A stretch of 64,000 nucleotides of DNA. Source: Paracoccus salsus. Lineage in GTDB: Bacteria > Pseudomonadota > Alphaproteobacteria > Rhodobacterales > Rhodobacteraceae. This document shows positions 36,288 to 45,080 of the stretch, piece after piece. The notes beneath the pieces were generated by a model. The model did no database searches, was not told where the DNA came from, and saw nothing but the letters and a program-made list of their open reading frames with translations. A program made the position numbers and the translations under genes. Where the stretch lies: contig NZ_JAKGGD010000007.1 in the NCBI RefSeq assembly GCF_021556615.1, positions 62,001-126,000 of the forward strand. Direction: 5' to 3'. Each line of letters starts with the position of its first letter. The first letter of the stretch is position 1.

Positions 36288-36456
36288 GCCCGCCTCCTGC
36301 CATGTCCCGTGGATGATCACCGTCGGCGAATTTCGATCCATCCCTTGCGGCGGACCTTGCCGGTTACTAAGACTCTGTCAACCTTTCGCGGCTATGAGAT
36401 GGGATAACCGCCCGGTCGAATCGCGGGAAACAGGGATAAAAAGGCAAGGACAGAGC

Positions 36457-37089
36457 ATGAGCGATCCGGCAGAATTCTACATGAACACTCTCGTTCCGAT
36501 GGTCGTCGAACAGACCTCGCGCGGCGAGCGTGCCTACGACATCTTCTCGCGACTGCTGAAGGAACGCATCATCTTCGTGTCGGGGCCGGTCCATGACGGC
36601 ATGTCCACGCTGATCTGCGCGCAGTTGCTGTTCCTCGAGGCGGAAAACCCGTCCAAGGACATCAGCATGTACATCAACAGCCCCGGCGGTGTCGTGACCT
36701 CGGGACTGTCGATCTATGACACGATGCAGTATATCCGGCCGCGCGTCTCGACGCTGGTGGTGGGGCAGGCGGCCTCGATGGGCTCGCTGCTGCTGTCGGC
36801 CGGAGAGCCGGGCCTGCGCTATTCGCTGCCAAACAGCCGCGTGATGGTGCACCAGCCTTCGGGTGGATATCAGGGCCAGGCGACCGATATCCTGATCCAT
36901 GCCCGCGAAACCGAAAAGCTGAAGCGGCGCCTGAACGAGATCTATGTCAAGCATACCGGCAAGTCGCTGGAAGAGGTCGAAGAGGCGCTTGAGCGGGACC
37001 GGTTCATGGCGCCGGAAGAAGCGAAGGAGTGGGGCCTGATCGACGAGGTGCTGGCACCGCGCGGCAAGGCCGAGCCAGAGAAGAAATAA
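36457..37089 (+). CDS. clpP: ATP-dependent Clp protease proteolytic subunit
   Basis: The product is 210 residues. It forms the tetradecameric serine-peptidase chamber that works with ClpX or ClpA. The catalytic Ser is in [16 protein letters not shown], His in [19 protein letters not shown], and Asp in the following helix region. [19 protein letters not shown] is conserved. ATG 36457 has an aagga site. It is followed after 165 bases by clpX in the same direction, a standard arrangement. Heat-shock control by RpoH is expected from other proteobacteria, not shown by sequence here. Confidence 0.98.
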   Translation: MSDPAEFYMNTLVPMVVEQTSRGERAYDIFSRLLKERIIFVSGPVHDGMSTLICAQLLFLEAENPSKDISMYINSPGGVVTSGLSIYDTMQYIRPRVSTLVVGQAASMGSLLLSAGEPGLRYSLPNSRVMVHQPSGGYQGQATDILIHARETEKLKRRLNEIYVKHTGKSLEEVEEALERDRFMAPEEAKEWGLIDEVLAPRGKAEPEKK

Positions 37090-37254
37090 GGCCCGTTGGG
37101 GATTGTGACTGAGCCACGTGACCCCTAACATGGCGCGAACGCAACGTGGCGGCCCCCGAAGGGTCGCCACGGACGATCACCGAAGCGGCTCGCGGTCAGG
37201 AAACCGCAGCCGCCCGCAGGCCAGGCGGGTCGGCGGCAATCAAGGAAATGGACG

Positions 37255-38520
37255 ATGGCGAACCAGTCCGGCGGCGACAGCAAGAACACGCTTTATTGCA
37301 GCTTTTGCGGCAAGAGCCAGCACGAGGTCCGCAAGCTGATCGCGGGCCCGACCGTCTTCATCTGCGATGAATGCGTCGAGCTGTGCATGGATATCATCCG
37401 CGAGGAAACGAAAGCCACGGGGCTCAAATCCGGTGACGGCGTGCCGACGCCGAGAGAGATCTGCCAGGTGCTCGATGACTACGTGATCGGTCAGGAACAC
37501 GCCAAGCGCGTGCTGTCCGTCGCCGTCCACAACCACTACAAGCGCCTGAATCACGGCGCCAAGTCGGATATCGAGCTGGCGAAGTCGAACATCCTGCTGA
37601 TCGGGCCGACCGGCTGCGGCAAGACCCTGCTGGCCCAGACGCTGGCGCGGATCCTGGATGTGCCCTTCACGATGGCCGATGCGACAACGCTGACCGAGGC
37701 GGGCTATGTGGGCGAGGATGTCGAGAACATCATCCTCAAGCTGCTGCAGTCCAGCGAATACAATGTCGAGCGTGCGCAGCGCGGCATCGTCTATATCGAC
37801 GAGGTCGACAAGATCACGCGCAAGTCCGACAACCCCTCTATCACCCGCGACGTGTCGGGCGAGGGCGTGCAGCAGGCGCTGCTGAAGATCATGGAGGGCA
37901 CGGTCGCCAGCGTGCCGCCGCAAGGCGGGCGCAAGCATCCGCAGCAGGAATTCCTGCAGGTCGATACGACGAACATCCTGTTCATCTGCGGCGGCGCATT
38001 CTCGGGGCTGGACCGGATCATCGCTCAGCGCAACAAGGGCACCGCGATGGGCTTCGGCGCGTCGGTCAAGGAAAACGATGACCGAGGCGTGGGCGAGATG
38101 TTCAAGGAACTGGAGCCGGAGGACCTGCTCAAGTTCGGCCTGATCCCGGAATTCGTCGGTCGCCTGCCGGTGATCGCGACGCTGACCGATCTGGACGAGG
38201 ATGCGCTGATCATCATCCTGACCAAGCCGAAGAACGCGCTGGTCAAGCAGTATCAGCGGCTTTTCGATCTGGAAGGCGTGCAGCTGACCTTCACCGATGA
38301 CGCGCTGAGCGCGATTGCCAAGCGCGCGATCAAGCGCAAGACCGGTGCCCGCGGCCTGCGCTCGATCATGGAGGACATCCTGCTCGACACGATGTTCGAA
38401 CTGCCCGGGCTGGACAGCGTCGAAGAGGTCGTGGTCAACGAGGATGCGGTCGATAACCCCGCGGTCAAGCCGCTGCTGATCCACGCGGATCAGAAGAAGG
38501 AAAGCGCGTCGGCCGGTTGA
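37255..38520 (+). CDS. clpX: ATP-dependent Clp protease ATP-binding subunit ClpX
   Basis: The product is 421 residues, the normal length. This hexameric AAA+ unfoldase feeds proteins to ClpP. The N-terminal zinc-binding domain has [11 protein letters not shown] and CDECVELC. Walker A is [15 protein letters not shown], Walker B is [11 protein letters not shown], and the [20 protein letters not shown] pore/ISS region follows. The sensor-2 Arg region is [14 protein letters not shown]. Substrates include SsrA-tagged proteins and, in alphaproteobacteria, cell-cycle regulators. Confidence 0.98.
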   Translation: MANQSGGDSKNTLYCSFCGKSQHEVRKLIAGPTVFICDECVELCMDIIREETKATGLKSGDGVPTPREICQVLDDYVIGQEHAKRVLSVAVHNHYKRLNHGAKSDIELAKSNILLIGPTGCGKTLLAQTLARILDVPFTMADATTLTEAGYVGEDVENIILKLLQSSEYNVERAQRGIVYIDEVDKITRKSDNPSITRDVSGEGVQQALLKIMEGTVASVPPQGGRKHPQQEFLQVDTTNILFICGGAFSGLDRIIAQRNKGTAMGFGASVKENDDRGVGEMFKELEPEDLLKFGLIPEFVGRLPVIATLTDLDEDALIIILTKPKNALVKQYQRLFDLEGVQLTFTDDALSAIAKRAIKRKTGARGLRSIMEDILLDTMFELPGLDSVEEVVVNEDAVDNPAVKPLLIHADQKKESASAG

Positions 38521-38705
38521 TCCGGCCGCCGGCCATGCCCGGCGCCCCCGGCACCGGCGCATGGTCGCGCTTGACGGGTCGCCGCGACGATATGTCCTGA
38601 CCCCGATACCGCTCGGACCTTGCTGCGGTCGCCCCGCGGAGGCTGGACCTTCGGGCCGAGTTGCGCCATATCTTGACCAGCCCCTGAAGGATGAGGTTCG
38701 CACCC

Positions 38706-39080
38706 ATGTCGTTTCTGCTTCGTGCCCTGACCTGGTGGAACAGCCAGACGCTCAATACACAGTTCTGGACCTGGCGGAACGGCACGAAGGTCGGTGAGGA
38801 CGAGCAGGGAAACCTGTTCTACCAGAACAAGGATGGCTCGCGCCGCTGGGTTATCTATAACGGCGAATCCGAGGCGAGTCGCGTCACCCCCGAATGGCAT
38901 GGCTGGCTGCACCACACCTGGAACGAGACGCCGACCGAGGTGCCGCTGATCCACAGGGCCTGGGAAAAGCCGCATGTTCCGAACCTGACCGGCACGTCCG
39001 GCGCCTACCATCCCGAGGGTTCGCTGTACCGGGCAGAGCCCGCCACCCGGCGCGATTACGATGCGTGGCAGCCTGAATAG
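38706..39080 (+). CDS. NADH:ubiquinone oxidoreductase subunit NDUFA12 homologue
   Basis: The product is 124 residues. It is the bacterial counterpart of the accessory complex I subunit NDUFA12 (B17.2), found in alphaproteobacteria. Diagnostic features are [40 protein letters not shown] and [14 protein letters not shown] (here [12 protein letters not shown]), then [19 protein letters not shown]. The start at 38706 suits the family. Its TAG is directly followed by the mlaD ATG, so the genes are co-transcribed. Confidence 0.93.
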   Translation: MSFLLRALTWWNSQTLNTQFWTWRNGTKVGEDEQGNLFYQNKDGSRRWVIYNGESEASRVTPEWHGWLHHTWNETPTEVPLIHRAWEKPHVPNLTGTSGAYHPEGSLYRAEPATRRDYDAWQPE

Positions 39081-39560
39081 ATGACCGCCCAGGCCGAGCA
39101 TCGGGCGGAACAGCGCGCCGAGCTGATCGCCGGCGCCGTGGTGCTGGCGGTCGCTTCCGGCTTTCTGGCATGGGCTGCGGGAGGTGATCTGATGCACCAG
39201 CGCGGCTACGAGCTGGCCGCTTCCTTTCCCGATGTCGATGGCATCGAGGTCGGCACAGAGGTTCGGCTGGCTGGCGTCAAGATCGGGCGTGTCTCGGGCG
39301 TCAGTCTCAATCCGCAGACCTACATGGCCGATGCCCGGATCAGCATCCCCGAAAGGATCGTCCTGCCGGCAGACAGCGCCGCGATCATTCAGTCGGACGG
39401 GCTTCTTGGCGGGTCCTATATCCAGATCCAGCCGGGCGGAAGCATGGAGAATCTTGGCCCCGGCGACGAGATCGAGGATGTACAGGGCGCGGTCAGCCTG
39501 ATCCAGCTGATGATGAAATTCGTCGACAGCCAGTCGTCGGACGACGGGGCCGCGCGATGA
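39081..39560 (+). CDS. mlaD: Outer-membrane lipid asymmetry protein MlaD (MCE domain)
   Basis: The product is 159 residues. One N-terminal membrane helix (LIAGAVVLAVASGFLAWAAG) anchors a periplasmic MCE domain with the family signature FPDVDGIEVGTEVRLAGVKI followed by GRVSGVSL, and SDGLLGGSYIQIQPGG. MlaD hexamers bind phospholipids moved between the membranes by the Mla ABC system. No mlaE/F/B genes are in the window, so the rest of the complex must lie elsewhere. It starts with no gap after NDUFA12 and shares ATGA with the next gene. Confidence 0.92.
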   Translation: MTAQAEHRAEQRAELIAGAVVLAVASGFLAWAAGGDLMHQRGYELAASFPDVDGIEVGTEVRLAGVKIGRVSGVSLNPQTYMADARISIPERIVLPADSAAIIQSDGLLGGSYIQIQPGGSMENLGPGDEIEDVQGAVSLIQLMMKFVDSQSSDDGAAR

Positions 39561-39913
39561 TCCGCTTGCTGGCGATCGTGGCCGCGCTGACGGCCGGACC
39601 GGCGGCCTCGGCGCAGGACGTCGCGCGGGCAAGCGGCGCCCTGCTGCGCGGACTGGACAAGGTATCGGGGCGCACCACCGATCTGCAGATGCAGGTTGGC
39701 GCGGCCGTGCGTTACGGACGGCTTGAGGTGCGCCTGGGCGAATGCCGATACCCGGCAAGCGATCCCAGTTCGGATGCCTACGCGCAGCTCACGATCACCG
39801 ATCTGTCGCAGAACGTGATGCTGTTCAGTGGCTGGATGATCGCCAGCTCTCCGGCGCTGTCGTCGCTGGATGATGCGCGCTACGATGTCTGGGTGATTTC
39901 CTGCCAGAGCTGA
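39557..39913 (+). CDS. DUF2155 exported protein
   Basis: The product is 118 residues with a signal peptide (IRLLAIVAALTAGPAASAQ). The mature part, LLRGLDKVSGRTTDLQMQVG, RYGRLEVRLGECRYPASDP, then FSGWMIASSPALSSLDDARY and DVWVISC, matches DUF2155, a periplasmic family of unknown function next to complex I and Mla genes in alphaproteobacteria. It has two Cys residues (ECRY and ISCQ) that could pair. It overlaps mlaD by four bases and its 3' end overlaps aat by 34 bases, convergently. Confidence 0.88.
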   Translation: MIRLLAIVAALTAGPAASAQDVARASGALLRGLDKVSGRTTDLQMQVGAAVRYGRLEVRLGECRYPASDPSSDAYAQLTITDLSQNVMLFSGWMIASSPALSSLDDARYDVWVISCQS

Positions 39914-40509
39914 TCGGCCGACAGAAGGGCCGCGCCCCCGAAATCCGCCTCTTTCGCCAGGGCGGCCCGCAACCGCCGTCGATAGGCCGTTCGCGAGATC
40001 TCGACGCCGCCCATCCGTGAAAGATGAGGGGTCAGGAACTGCGTGTCGAAAAGGCTGAAACCGCAGCGCGCCAGATGGCTGGATGTCCACAGCAGCGCCA
40101 TCTTCGAGCCGTTCGTGCGCGCCGAAACCATGGACTCGCCGAAGAAGGCAGCGCCCAGGGTGACGCCGAAAATCCCCCCCGCGAAGCCGCCCTCGTGACG
40201 GATCTCAAGCGCATGGGCGTGGCCGGCGTCGTGCAGGTCACGGTAGAGCCGCGCCAGCGTCGCGTTGATCCAGGTCACGTCCCGATCCGCACAGGCTGCG
40301 ACGATCGCGTCGAAATCGCCATCGAGATGTGCGGACCACCCGCCCCTTCGCAGATCGCGCAGCAGCGAACGCGAGGCATGCACGCCGCCCACCGGCACGA
40401 TGCCTCGCAACGGCGGGTCGAACCAGGAGAGGCGCGGATCATCCGCGGTTTCGGCCATGGGGAAGAACCCCTGCGCATAAGCGGACAGCAATTGCGCGGG
40501 GGTCAGCAT
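39880..40509 (-). CDS. aat: Leucyl/phenylalanyl-tRNA-protein transferase
   Basis: The product is 209 residues. It adds Leu or Phe to proteins with N-terminal Arg or Lys, marking them for ClpS/ClpAP. Signatures are LLSAYAQGFFPMAETADDP, LSWFDPPLRGIVPVGG, WINATLARLYRDLHDAGHAH, FAGGIFGVTLGAAFFGESMV and FDTQFLTPHLSRMGG. It lies ten bases downstream of accC in the same direction and converges on the DUF2155 gene with a 34-base overlap. Confidence 0.96.
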   Translation of the reverse strand: MLTPAQLLSAYAQGFFPMAETADDPRLSWFDPPLRGIVPVGGVHASRSLLRDLRRGGWSAHLDGDFDAIVAACADRDVTWINATLARLYRDLHDAGHAHALEIRHEGGFAGGIFGVTLGAAFFGESMVSARTNGSKMALLWTSSHLARCGFSLFDTQFLTPHLSRMGGVEISRTAYRRRLRAALAKEADFGGAALLSADQLWQEITQTS

Positions 40510-40519
40510 GGTCGCCTGC

Positions 40520-41866
40520 TCAGTGGAACTTCTTTTCCAGCCAGCGTTCCAGCCAGTGAATGGAGTAGTTTCCGTTCCGGATATCGGGCTCGGCCAGCAG
40601 CGCGCGGAACAGCGGCACGGTGGTATCGACGCCGTCCACGATCAGTTCCCCCAGCGCCCGGTCCAGCCGGGCAAGCGCCTCGCGCCGGTCGCGGCCATGC
40701 ACGATCAGCTTGCCGATCAGGCTGTCGTAATAGGGCGGGATCGAGTAGCCCTGATAAAGCGCGGAATCGATCCGCACCCCAAGTCCGCCAGGCGCATGAT
40801 ACTGGCTGATCCTGCCGGGGCAGGGGGTGAAGCCCGGGACCTTCTCGGCGTTGATGCGGACCTCGATGGCATGACCGCGGATCGACAGGTCCTCTTGCCG
40901 GAACTCCATCTCTTCGCCGGCGGCGACCAGGATCTGCTGGCGCACCAGGTCGACATCGAAGATCGCCTCGGTCACCGGATGTTCGACCTGAAGCCGGGTG
41001 TTCATCTCTATGAAATAGAACTCGCCATCCTCGAACAGGAACTCGATGGTGCCGGCGCCGGCATAGGCGATCTTGCCGACCGCGTCGGCGCAGATCGCCC
41101 CGATCTCGGCGCGCTGCTCGGGCGTTATGGCGGGGCCGGGGGCTTCTTCCAGGACTTTCTGGTGGCGCCGCTGCAGCGAGCAGTCGCGCTCGCCCAGATG
41201 AACGGCGCGTCCCTTGCCGTCGCCGAAGACCTGGATCTCGATGTGGCGGGGTCTTTGCAGATATTTCTCGATATAGACGTCCGGGTTGCCGAAGGCCGCC
41301 TTGGCCTCGGCGCGGGCGGTCCTGAAGGCGACCTCGATGCCCTTTTCGTCCGCTGCCACCTTCATGCCGCGCCCGCCGCCGCCAGCGGTTGCCTTGATGA
41401 TGACCGGATAGCCGATCTCTGCCGCGACGCTCTTGGCCGCGTTCACGTCATCGACGCCACCCTCGCTGCCGGGCACGCAGGGCACGCCAAGTGCCTTCAT
41501 GGTGTCCTTGGCGGTGATCTTGTCGCCCATGATGCGGATATGTTCGGCACGCGGACCGATGAAGGTGATGCCGTGGTCTTCCAGCATCTGCACGAATCCG
41601 GCATTCTCGGACAGGAAGCCGTAGCCTGGATGGATCGCCTGTGCCCCGGTGATCTCGCAAGCCGAGATGATCGCGGGCATCGACAGGTAGCTGGCCGAAG
41701 ATGGCGCCGGACCGATACAAACCGATTCGTCGGCCATGCGGACATGCATGGCATCGGCGTCGGCGGTGGAATGGACCGCGACCGATGCGATGCCCATTTC
41801 GCGGCAGGCGCGAATCACGCGCAGGGCGATCTCGCCCCGGTTGGCGATCAGGATCTTGTCGAACAT
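40520..41866 (-). CDS. accC: Acetyl-CoA carboxylase biotin carboxylase subunit
   Basis: The product is 448 residues, the normal length. It uses ATP and bicarbonate to carboxylate biotin on AccB, the first step of fatty-acid synthesis. N-terminal [20 protein letters not shown], the ATP-grasp glycine loop [14 protein letters not shown], the [18 protein letters not shown] block and [16 protein letters not shown] (metal/bicarbonate site) are all intact. It starts at 41866, seven bases after the accB stop; the open frame further upstream is the end of accB read in another frame. Confidence 0.98.
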   Translation of the reverse strand: MFDKILIANRGEIALRVIRACREMGIASVAVHSTADADAMHVRMADESVCIGPAPSSASYLSMPAIISACEITGAQAIHPGYGFLSENAGFVQMLEDHGITFIGPRAEHIRIMGDKITAKDTMKALGVPCVPGSEGGVDDVNAAKSVAAEIGYPVIIKATAGGGGRGMKVAADEKGIEVAFRTARAEAKAAFGNPDVYIEKYLQRPRHIEIQVFGDGKGRAVHLGERDCSLQRRHQKVLEEAPGPAITPEQRAEIGAICADAVGKIAYAGAGTIEFLFEDGEFYFIEMNTRLQVEHPVTEAIFDVDLVRQQILVAAGEEMEFRQEDLSIRGHAIEVRINAEKVPGFTPCPGRISQYHAPGGLGVRIDSALYQGYSIPPYYDSLIGKLIVHGRDRREALARLDRALGELIVDGVDTTVPLFRALLAEPDIRNGNYSIHWLERWLEKKFH

Positions 41867-41873
41867 CCGGTCC

Positions 41874-42380
41874 TCACTCGACGACCATGAGGGGGGCGCC
41901 GAATTCGACCGGGCTGCCATCATCGATCAGGATCCGCTTGACGGTGCCCGCGCGCGGCGCGGGGATGTGGTTCATGGTCTTCATTGCCTCGACGATCATC
42001 AGTGTCTCGCCCTCGGCGACGGACTGGCCGATCTGGACGAAGGGCGCAGAGCCGGGTTCGGCCGACAGATAGGCGGTGCCGACCATGGGCGAGGTCACCG
42101 CACCGGGCAGGCGCGCCGGGTCCTCGTGCCCCGATGACGGTGCGGCGCCGGATTCAGCGGCCGGAGCCGACACGGGGGCCGCGGGCGCGGGTGCCGGCGC
42201 TGGGGCATAGGATATCTGCTTGCCGTGCTTGGAGAGGCTGATCGTCAGCCGGTCATGCTCGCCGTATTCCCGCTTGACCGAAATCTCGCTCAGCTCGCTT
42301 GCGTTCAGCAGCTCGGCCAGCGACTGGATGAAGGCCACGTCGCCCTCGTGATGCTTGCCGTTTGTCGAATCGTTGCTCAT
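41874..42380 (-). CDS. accB: Biotin carboxyl carrier protein of acetyl-CoA carboxylase
   Basis: The product is 168 residues. An N-terminal helical region ([20 protein letters not shown]) is followed by an Ala/Pro-rich linker ([16 protein letters not shown]) and the biotinyl domain. The biotin attachment lysine lies in [15 protein letters not shown]. The thumb segment preceding it ([18 protein letters not shown]) is present. The start at 42380 has an agagga site. It is followed by accC and aat, probably as one operon. Confidence 0.97.
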   Translation of the reverse strand: MSNDSTNGKHHEGDVAFIQSLAELLNASELSEISVKREYGEHDRLTISLSKHGKQISYAPAPAPAPAAPVSAPAAESGAAPSSGHEDPARLPGAVTSPMVGTAYLSAEPGSAPFVQIGQSVAEGETLMIVEAMKTMNHIPAPRAGTVKRILIDDGSPVEFGAPLMVVE

Positions 42381-42495
42381 GCCATCCTCTGCCGTGTTCT
42401 GGTCCCGCATTTGTCGCATTCCGGGCGGTTCGGACGCTTATATCCCCGGAAAGCGGTCCAGGGGAAGGGTTTCGCACCATCGCAAGCACGCATGC

Positions 42496-42807
42496 CTAGT
42501 TTCGCGCCGCCTTTTCCGCGATCCCCGAGATCCCCTCGCGCCGCGACAGCTCTGCCTCGACATCGTCCAGCGTAAGGTCCCTTGCGGCCAGCATGACCAT
42601 CAGGTGGTAGATCACGTCCGCCGCCTCGCCGGTCAGCCGCTCGCGGTCGCCCCTGACCGCCTCGATGATCGCCTCGACGGCCTCTTCGCCGAATTTTTCG
42701 GCGCATTTCTCAGGTCCGCTGGCCAGCAGCTTCGCGGTCCAGCTGCTGTCGGGATCGGCGGCCTTGCGGGCGGCGATGGTCGCGGAAAGGCGGGTCAGCG
42801 CGCTCAT
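42496..42807 (-). CDS. hisE: Phosphoribosyl-ATP diphosphatase
   Basis: The product is 103 residues, a normal stand-alone HisE. It hydrolyses phosphoribosyl-ATP to phosphoribosyl-AMP, the second step of histidine synthesis. [31 protein letters not shown] and [19 protein letters not shown] give the all-alpha NTP-pyrophosphohydrolase motif with its Glu/Asp metal ligands. Its ATG overlaps the hisF stop (ATGA), so translation is coupled. The longer frame upstream is a shadow of hisF. Confidence 0.95.
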   Translation of the reverse strand: MSALTRLSATIAARKAADPDSSWTAKLLASGPEKCAEKFGEEAVEAIIEAVRGDRERLTGEAADVIYHLMVMLAARDLTLDDVEAELSRREGISGIAEKAARN

Positions 42808-43565
42808 GTCAGCCGCATCGGAATGCCGGCCCGGGCCATGTGGGCCTTGGCCTCGGCGATGGTGAAGGTGCCGAAATGAAAGATGGAGGCCGCCAGAACC
42901 GCGCTGGCATGGCCTTCGGTCACGCCCTCGACCAGGTGGTCCAGCGTGCCGACCCCGCCCGAGGCGATCACCGGGATGCCGACCGCGTCGGCGATCGCGC
43001 GGGTCAGCGGCAGGTTGAATCCCGCCCGGGTGCCGTCGCGGTCCATGCTGGTCAAGAGGATCTCGCCCGCGCCCCTGGCCTCGACGGTGAGGGCGAATTC
43101 CAGCGCGTCGATGCCGGTCGGCTTGCGCCCGCCATGGGTGAAGATTTCCCAGCCTCCGCCGGCGACGGTCTTGGCGTCGATGGCCACCACGATGCACTGG
43201 CTGCCGAACCGGTCGGCGGCCTCGGCGACCACAGCGGGATCGGCGACCGCGGCCGAGTTGAAGCTGACCTTGTCCGCGCCGGCCAGCAGCAGGTCGCGCA
43301 CATCGTTGTGGCTGCGCACCCCGCCCCCGACCGTCAGCGGCACGAAGCATTGTTCGGCGGTGCGGGTCACCAGGTCGAACATCGTGCCCCGATTCTCGTG
43401 GGTGGCGTGGATGTCGAGAAAGCAGATCTCGTCGGCGCCGGCGGCGTCATAGGCGCGCGCCGCCGCGACGGGATCGCCGGCGTCGATCAGGTCCACGAAA
43501 TTCACGCCCTTGACCACGCGGCCATCGGCGACATCCAGGCAGGGAATGATCCGGGTCTTCAGCAT
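42804..43565 (-). CDS. hisF: Imidazole glycerol phosphate synthase cyclase subunit
   Basis: The product is 253 residues, a TIM barrel. With HisH it makes imidazole glycerol phosphate and [25 protein letters not shown] N-terminus (here [20 protein letters not shown]) carries catalytic Asp 11; the second catalytic Asp is in [24 protein letters not shown] and [16 protein letters not shown] are phosphate-binding loops. HisA lies upstream in the same direction after 104 bases and hisE overlaps downstream. HisH is not in the window. Confidence 0.98.
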   Translation of the reverse strand: MLKTRIIPCLDVADGRVVKGVNFVDLIDAGDPVAAARAYDAAGADEICFLDIHATHENRGTMFDLVTRTAEQCFVPLTVGGGVRSHNDVRDLLLAGADKVSFNSAAVADPAVVAEAADRFGSQCIVVAIDAKTVAGGGWEIFTHGGRKPTGIDALEFALTVEARGAGEILLTSMDRDGTRAGFNLPLTRAIADAVGIPVIASGGVGTLDHLVEGVTEGHASAVLAASIFHFGTFTIAEAKAHMARAGIPMRLT

Positions 43566-43669
43566 CGCCCGCTTCTAGCGTGGCTTGCGGCGGCGGGGAA
43601 GGGGGGGCTTGCCGCGCCGGGCCTGGCCTTTTCTGCGCAGCAACCGCGCGCATCCCGCGCCGCCCTGGT

Positions 43670-44386
43670 TCAGCGCAGCGCCGCCAGCGCCTGGGTCAGA
43701 TCCAGCGCGCCATCATACAGCGCCCGGCCCGAGATGGCGCCCGCGATGACGCGGGTCCGAGCCAGCGCCTTGAGGTCGTCCATCGAGGAAACGCCGCCCG
43801 AGGCGATGACCGGGATATTGACCGTGCGGGCCAGCGCCTCGGTCGCCGCGATATTCGGCCCCTGCATGGCGCCGTCGCGGTCGATGTCGGTGTAGATGAT
43901 TGCCGCGACCCCGGCATCCTCGAAGCGCCCCGCCAGGTCGGTGGCCGAAAGATTCGTCGCAGTCGCCCAGCCGCGGGTCGCGACCCGGCCGCCCCGTGCG
44001 TCGATGCCGACCGCGATGCGGCCCGGAAACGCGTCCGACGCCTCGCGGACAAGATCGGGGTCCTCGACCGCGACGGTGCCCAGGATCACCCGGGTCAGAC
44101 CGCGGTCCAGCCAGCTTTCGATCGTCGCCATGTCGCGGATCCCGCCGCCAAGCTGGGCGGGGATCGTGATCGACCGAAGGATCGCCTCGACCGCGTCCGC
44201 GTTCACCGGGCGTCCCTCGAAGGCGCCATTCAGATCGACCAGGTGCAGCCATTCGGCGCCGGCATCCTGGAACGCGCGGGCCTGCGCGGCCGGATCGCTG
44301 CCAAAGACGGTCGCCGCCTCCATGTCGCCGCGAAGCAGGCGGACGCAGTTGCCGTCCTTGAGGTCGATGGCGGGGTAAAGGATCAT
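43670..44386 (-). CDS. hisA: Phosphoribosylformimino-5-aminoimidazole carboxamide ribotide isomerase
   Basis: The product is 238 residues, a TIM barrel. It isomerises ProFAR to PRFAR in histidine synthesis. [20 protein letters not shown] carries catalytic Asp 8; [15 protein letters not shown] carries the second catalytic Asp. [15 protein letters not shown] and [16 protein letters not shown] are phosphate loops. It precedes hisF and hisE. The 104 bases between hisA and hisF hold no recognisable gene. Confidence 0.98.
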   Translation of the reverse strand: MILYPAIDLKDGNCVRLLRGDMEAATVFGSDPAAQARAFQDAGAEWLHLVDLNGAFEGRPVNADAVEAILRSITIPAQLGGGIRDMATIESWLDRGLTRVILGTVAVEDPDLVREASDAFPGRIAVGIDARGGRVATRGWATATNLSATDLAGRFEDAGVAAIIYTDIDRDGAMQGPNIAATEALARTVNIPVIASGGVSSMDDLKALARTRVIAGAISGRALYDGALDLTQALAALR

Positions 44387-44524
44387 CGTCGTTCTCGCGG
44401 TCGTTTGTTCGCGCCCGGTCTGCCATCTTCGGCGACCGAGGGGAAGGGCGCGACCTCACGTCAGGCTTGCATGAGCGCCATCCCGCGCCGCAAACTTCCC
44501 GAAGATGCCGAGGAGGAGCCGAGC

Positions 44525-44917
44525 ATGAAGAAGATAGCCGCCGTCGCCGCCATTCTTGTGGCCGCCGCCACCGCCACCGCCGCTGGCGCCGATCCGATCG
44601 AGGGAGTCTGGCAGACGCAGCCCGACGAGGGCGCCTTCGCCTATGTGACCATCGCCCCGTGCGGTGGCGCATTCTGCGGCACGATCGACCGCAGCTTCAA
44701 GGACAAGGCGGAATACGCGTCGCCAAATCTCGGACGCCAGATCGTCATCGACATGGTGCCGCAAGGGGATGGCAAATACGTGGGCAAGGTCTGGCGGCCG
44801 GCCAACGACAAGATCTATCAGGGCAAGGCCAGCGTGGCGGGCGACCGGATGAGCCTGTCGGGCTGCGTCGCCGGCGGGCTTCTGTGCAAGAGCCAGACCT
44901 GGGCGCGCATCCGCTAG
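44525..44917 (+). CDS. DUF2147 exported protein
   Basis: The product is 130 residues with a signal peptide (VAAILVAAATATAAGA). The mature domain matches DUF2147: DPIEGVWQTQPDEGAFAYVT, CGGAFCGTIDRSF, GKVWRPANDKIYQGKASVAG and LSGCVAGGLLCKSQTWAR. Four cysteines could form two disulfides in the periplasm. Function is unknown; the family has a small beta-barrel shape and is abundant in Rhodobacteraceae. A strong gaggagg site precedes the ATG. It is divergent from hisA. Confidence 0.85.
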   Translation: MKKIAAVAAILVAAATATAAGADPIEGVWQTQPDEGAFAYVTIAPCGGAFCGTIDRSFKDKAEYASPNLGRQIVIDMVPQGDGKYVGKVWRPANDKIYQGKASVAGDRMSLSGCVAGGLLCKSQTWARIR

Positions 44918-45080
44918 CGGGGCATCCGGACCGGTCGCCGTCCGGCCAGGCCGGAGGCGCTGTGCCGTTGACGGCCCGGACCTGCCGGGGCGCCATGCCG
45001 CGGGCCAGGACCGGATGGCTTGCACCGGGCGGGATGGGCGCTAGTCTTTCGCCAGCCCGCCCCTGAACAGGATTGTCGCC

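Noticed and set aside
36288..36456. Possible sigma-32 promoter of clpP
   Set aside because: No CTTGAA-type -35 with a CCCCAT-type -10 at the right spacing is visible by eye.
38521..38705. Terminator after clpX
   Set aside because: The GC-rich inverted segments are imperfect and lack a T run, so I could not support a terminator.
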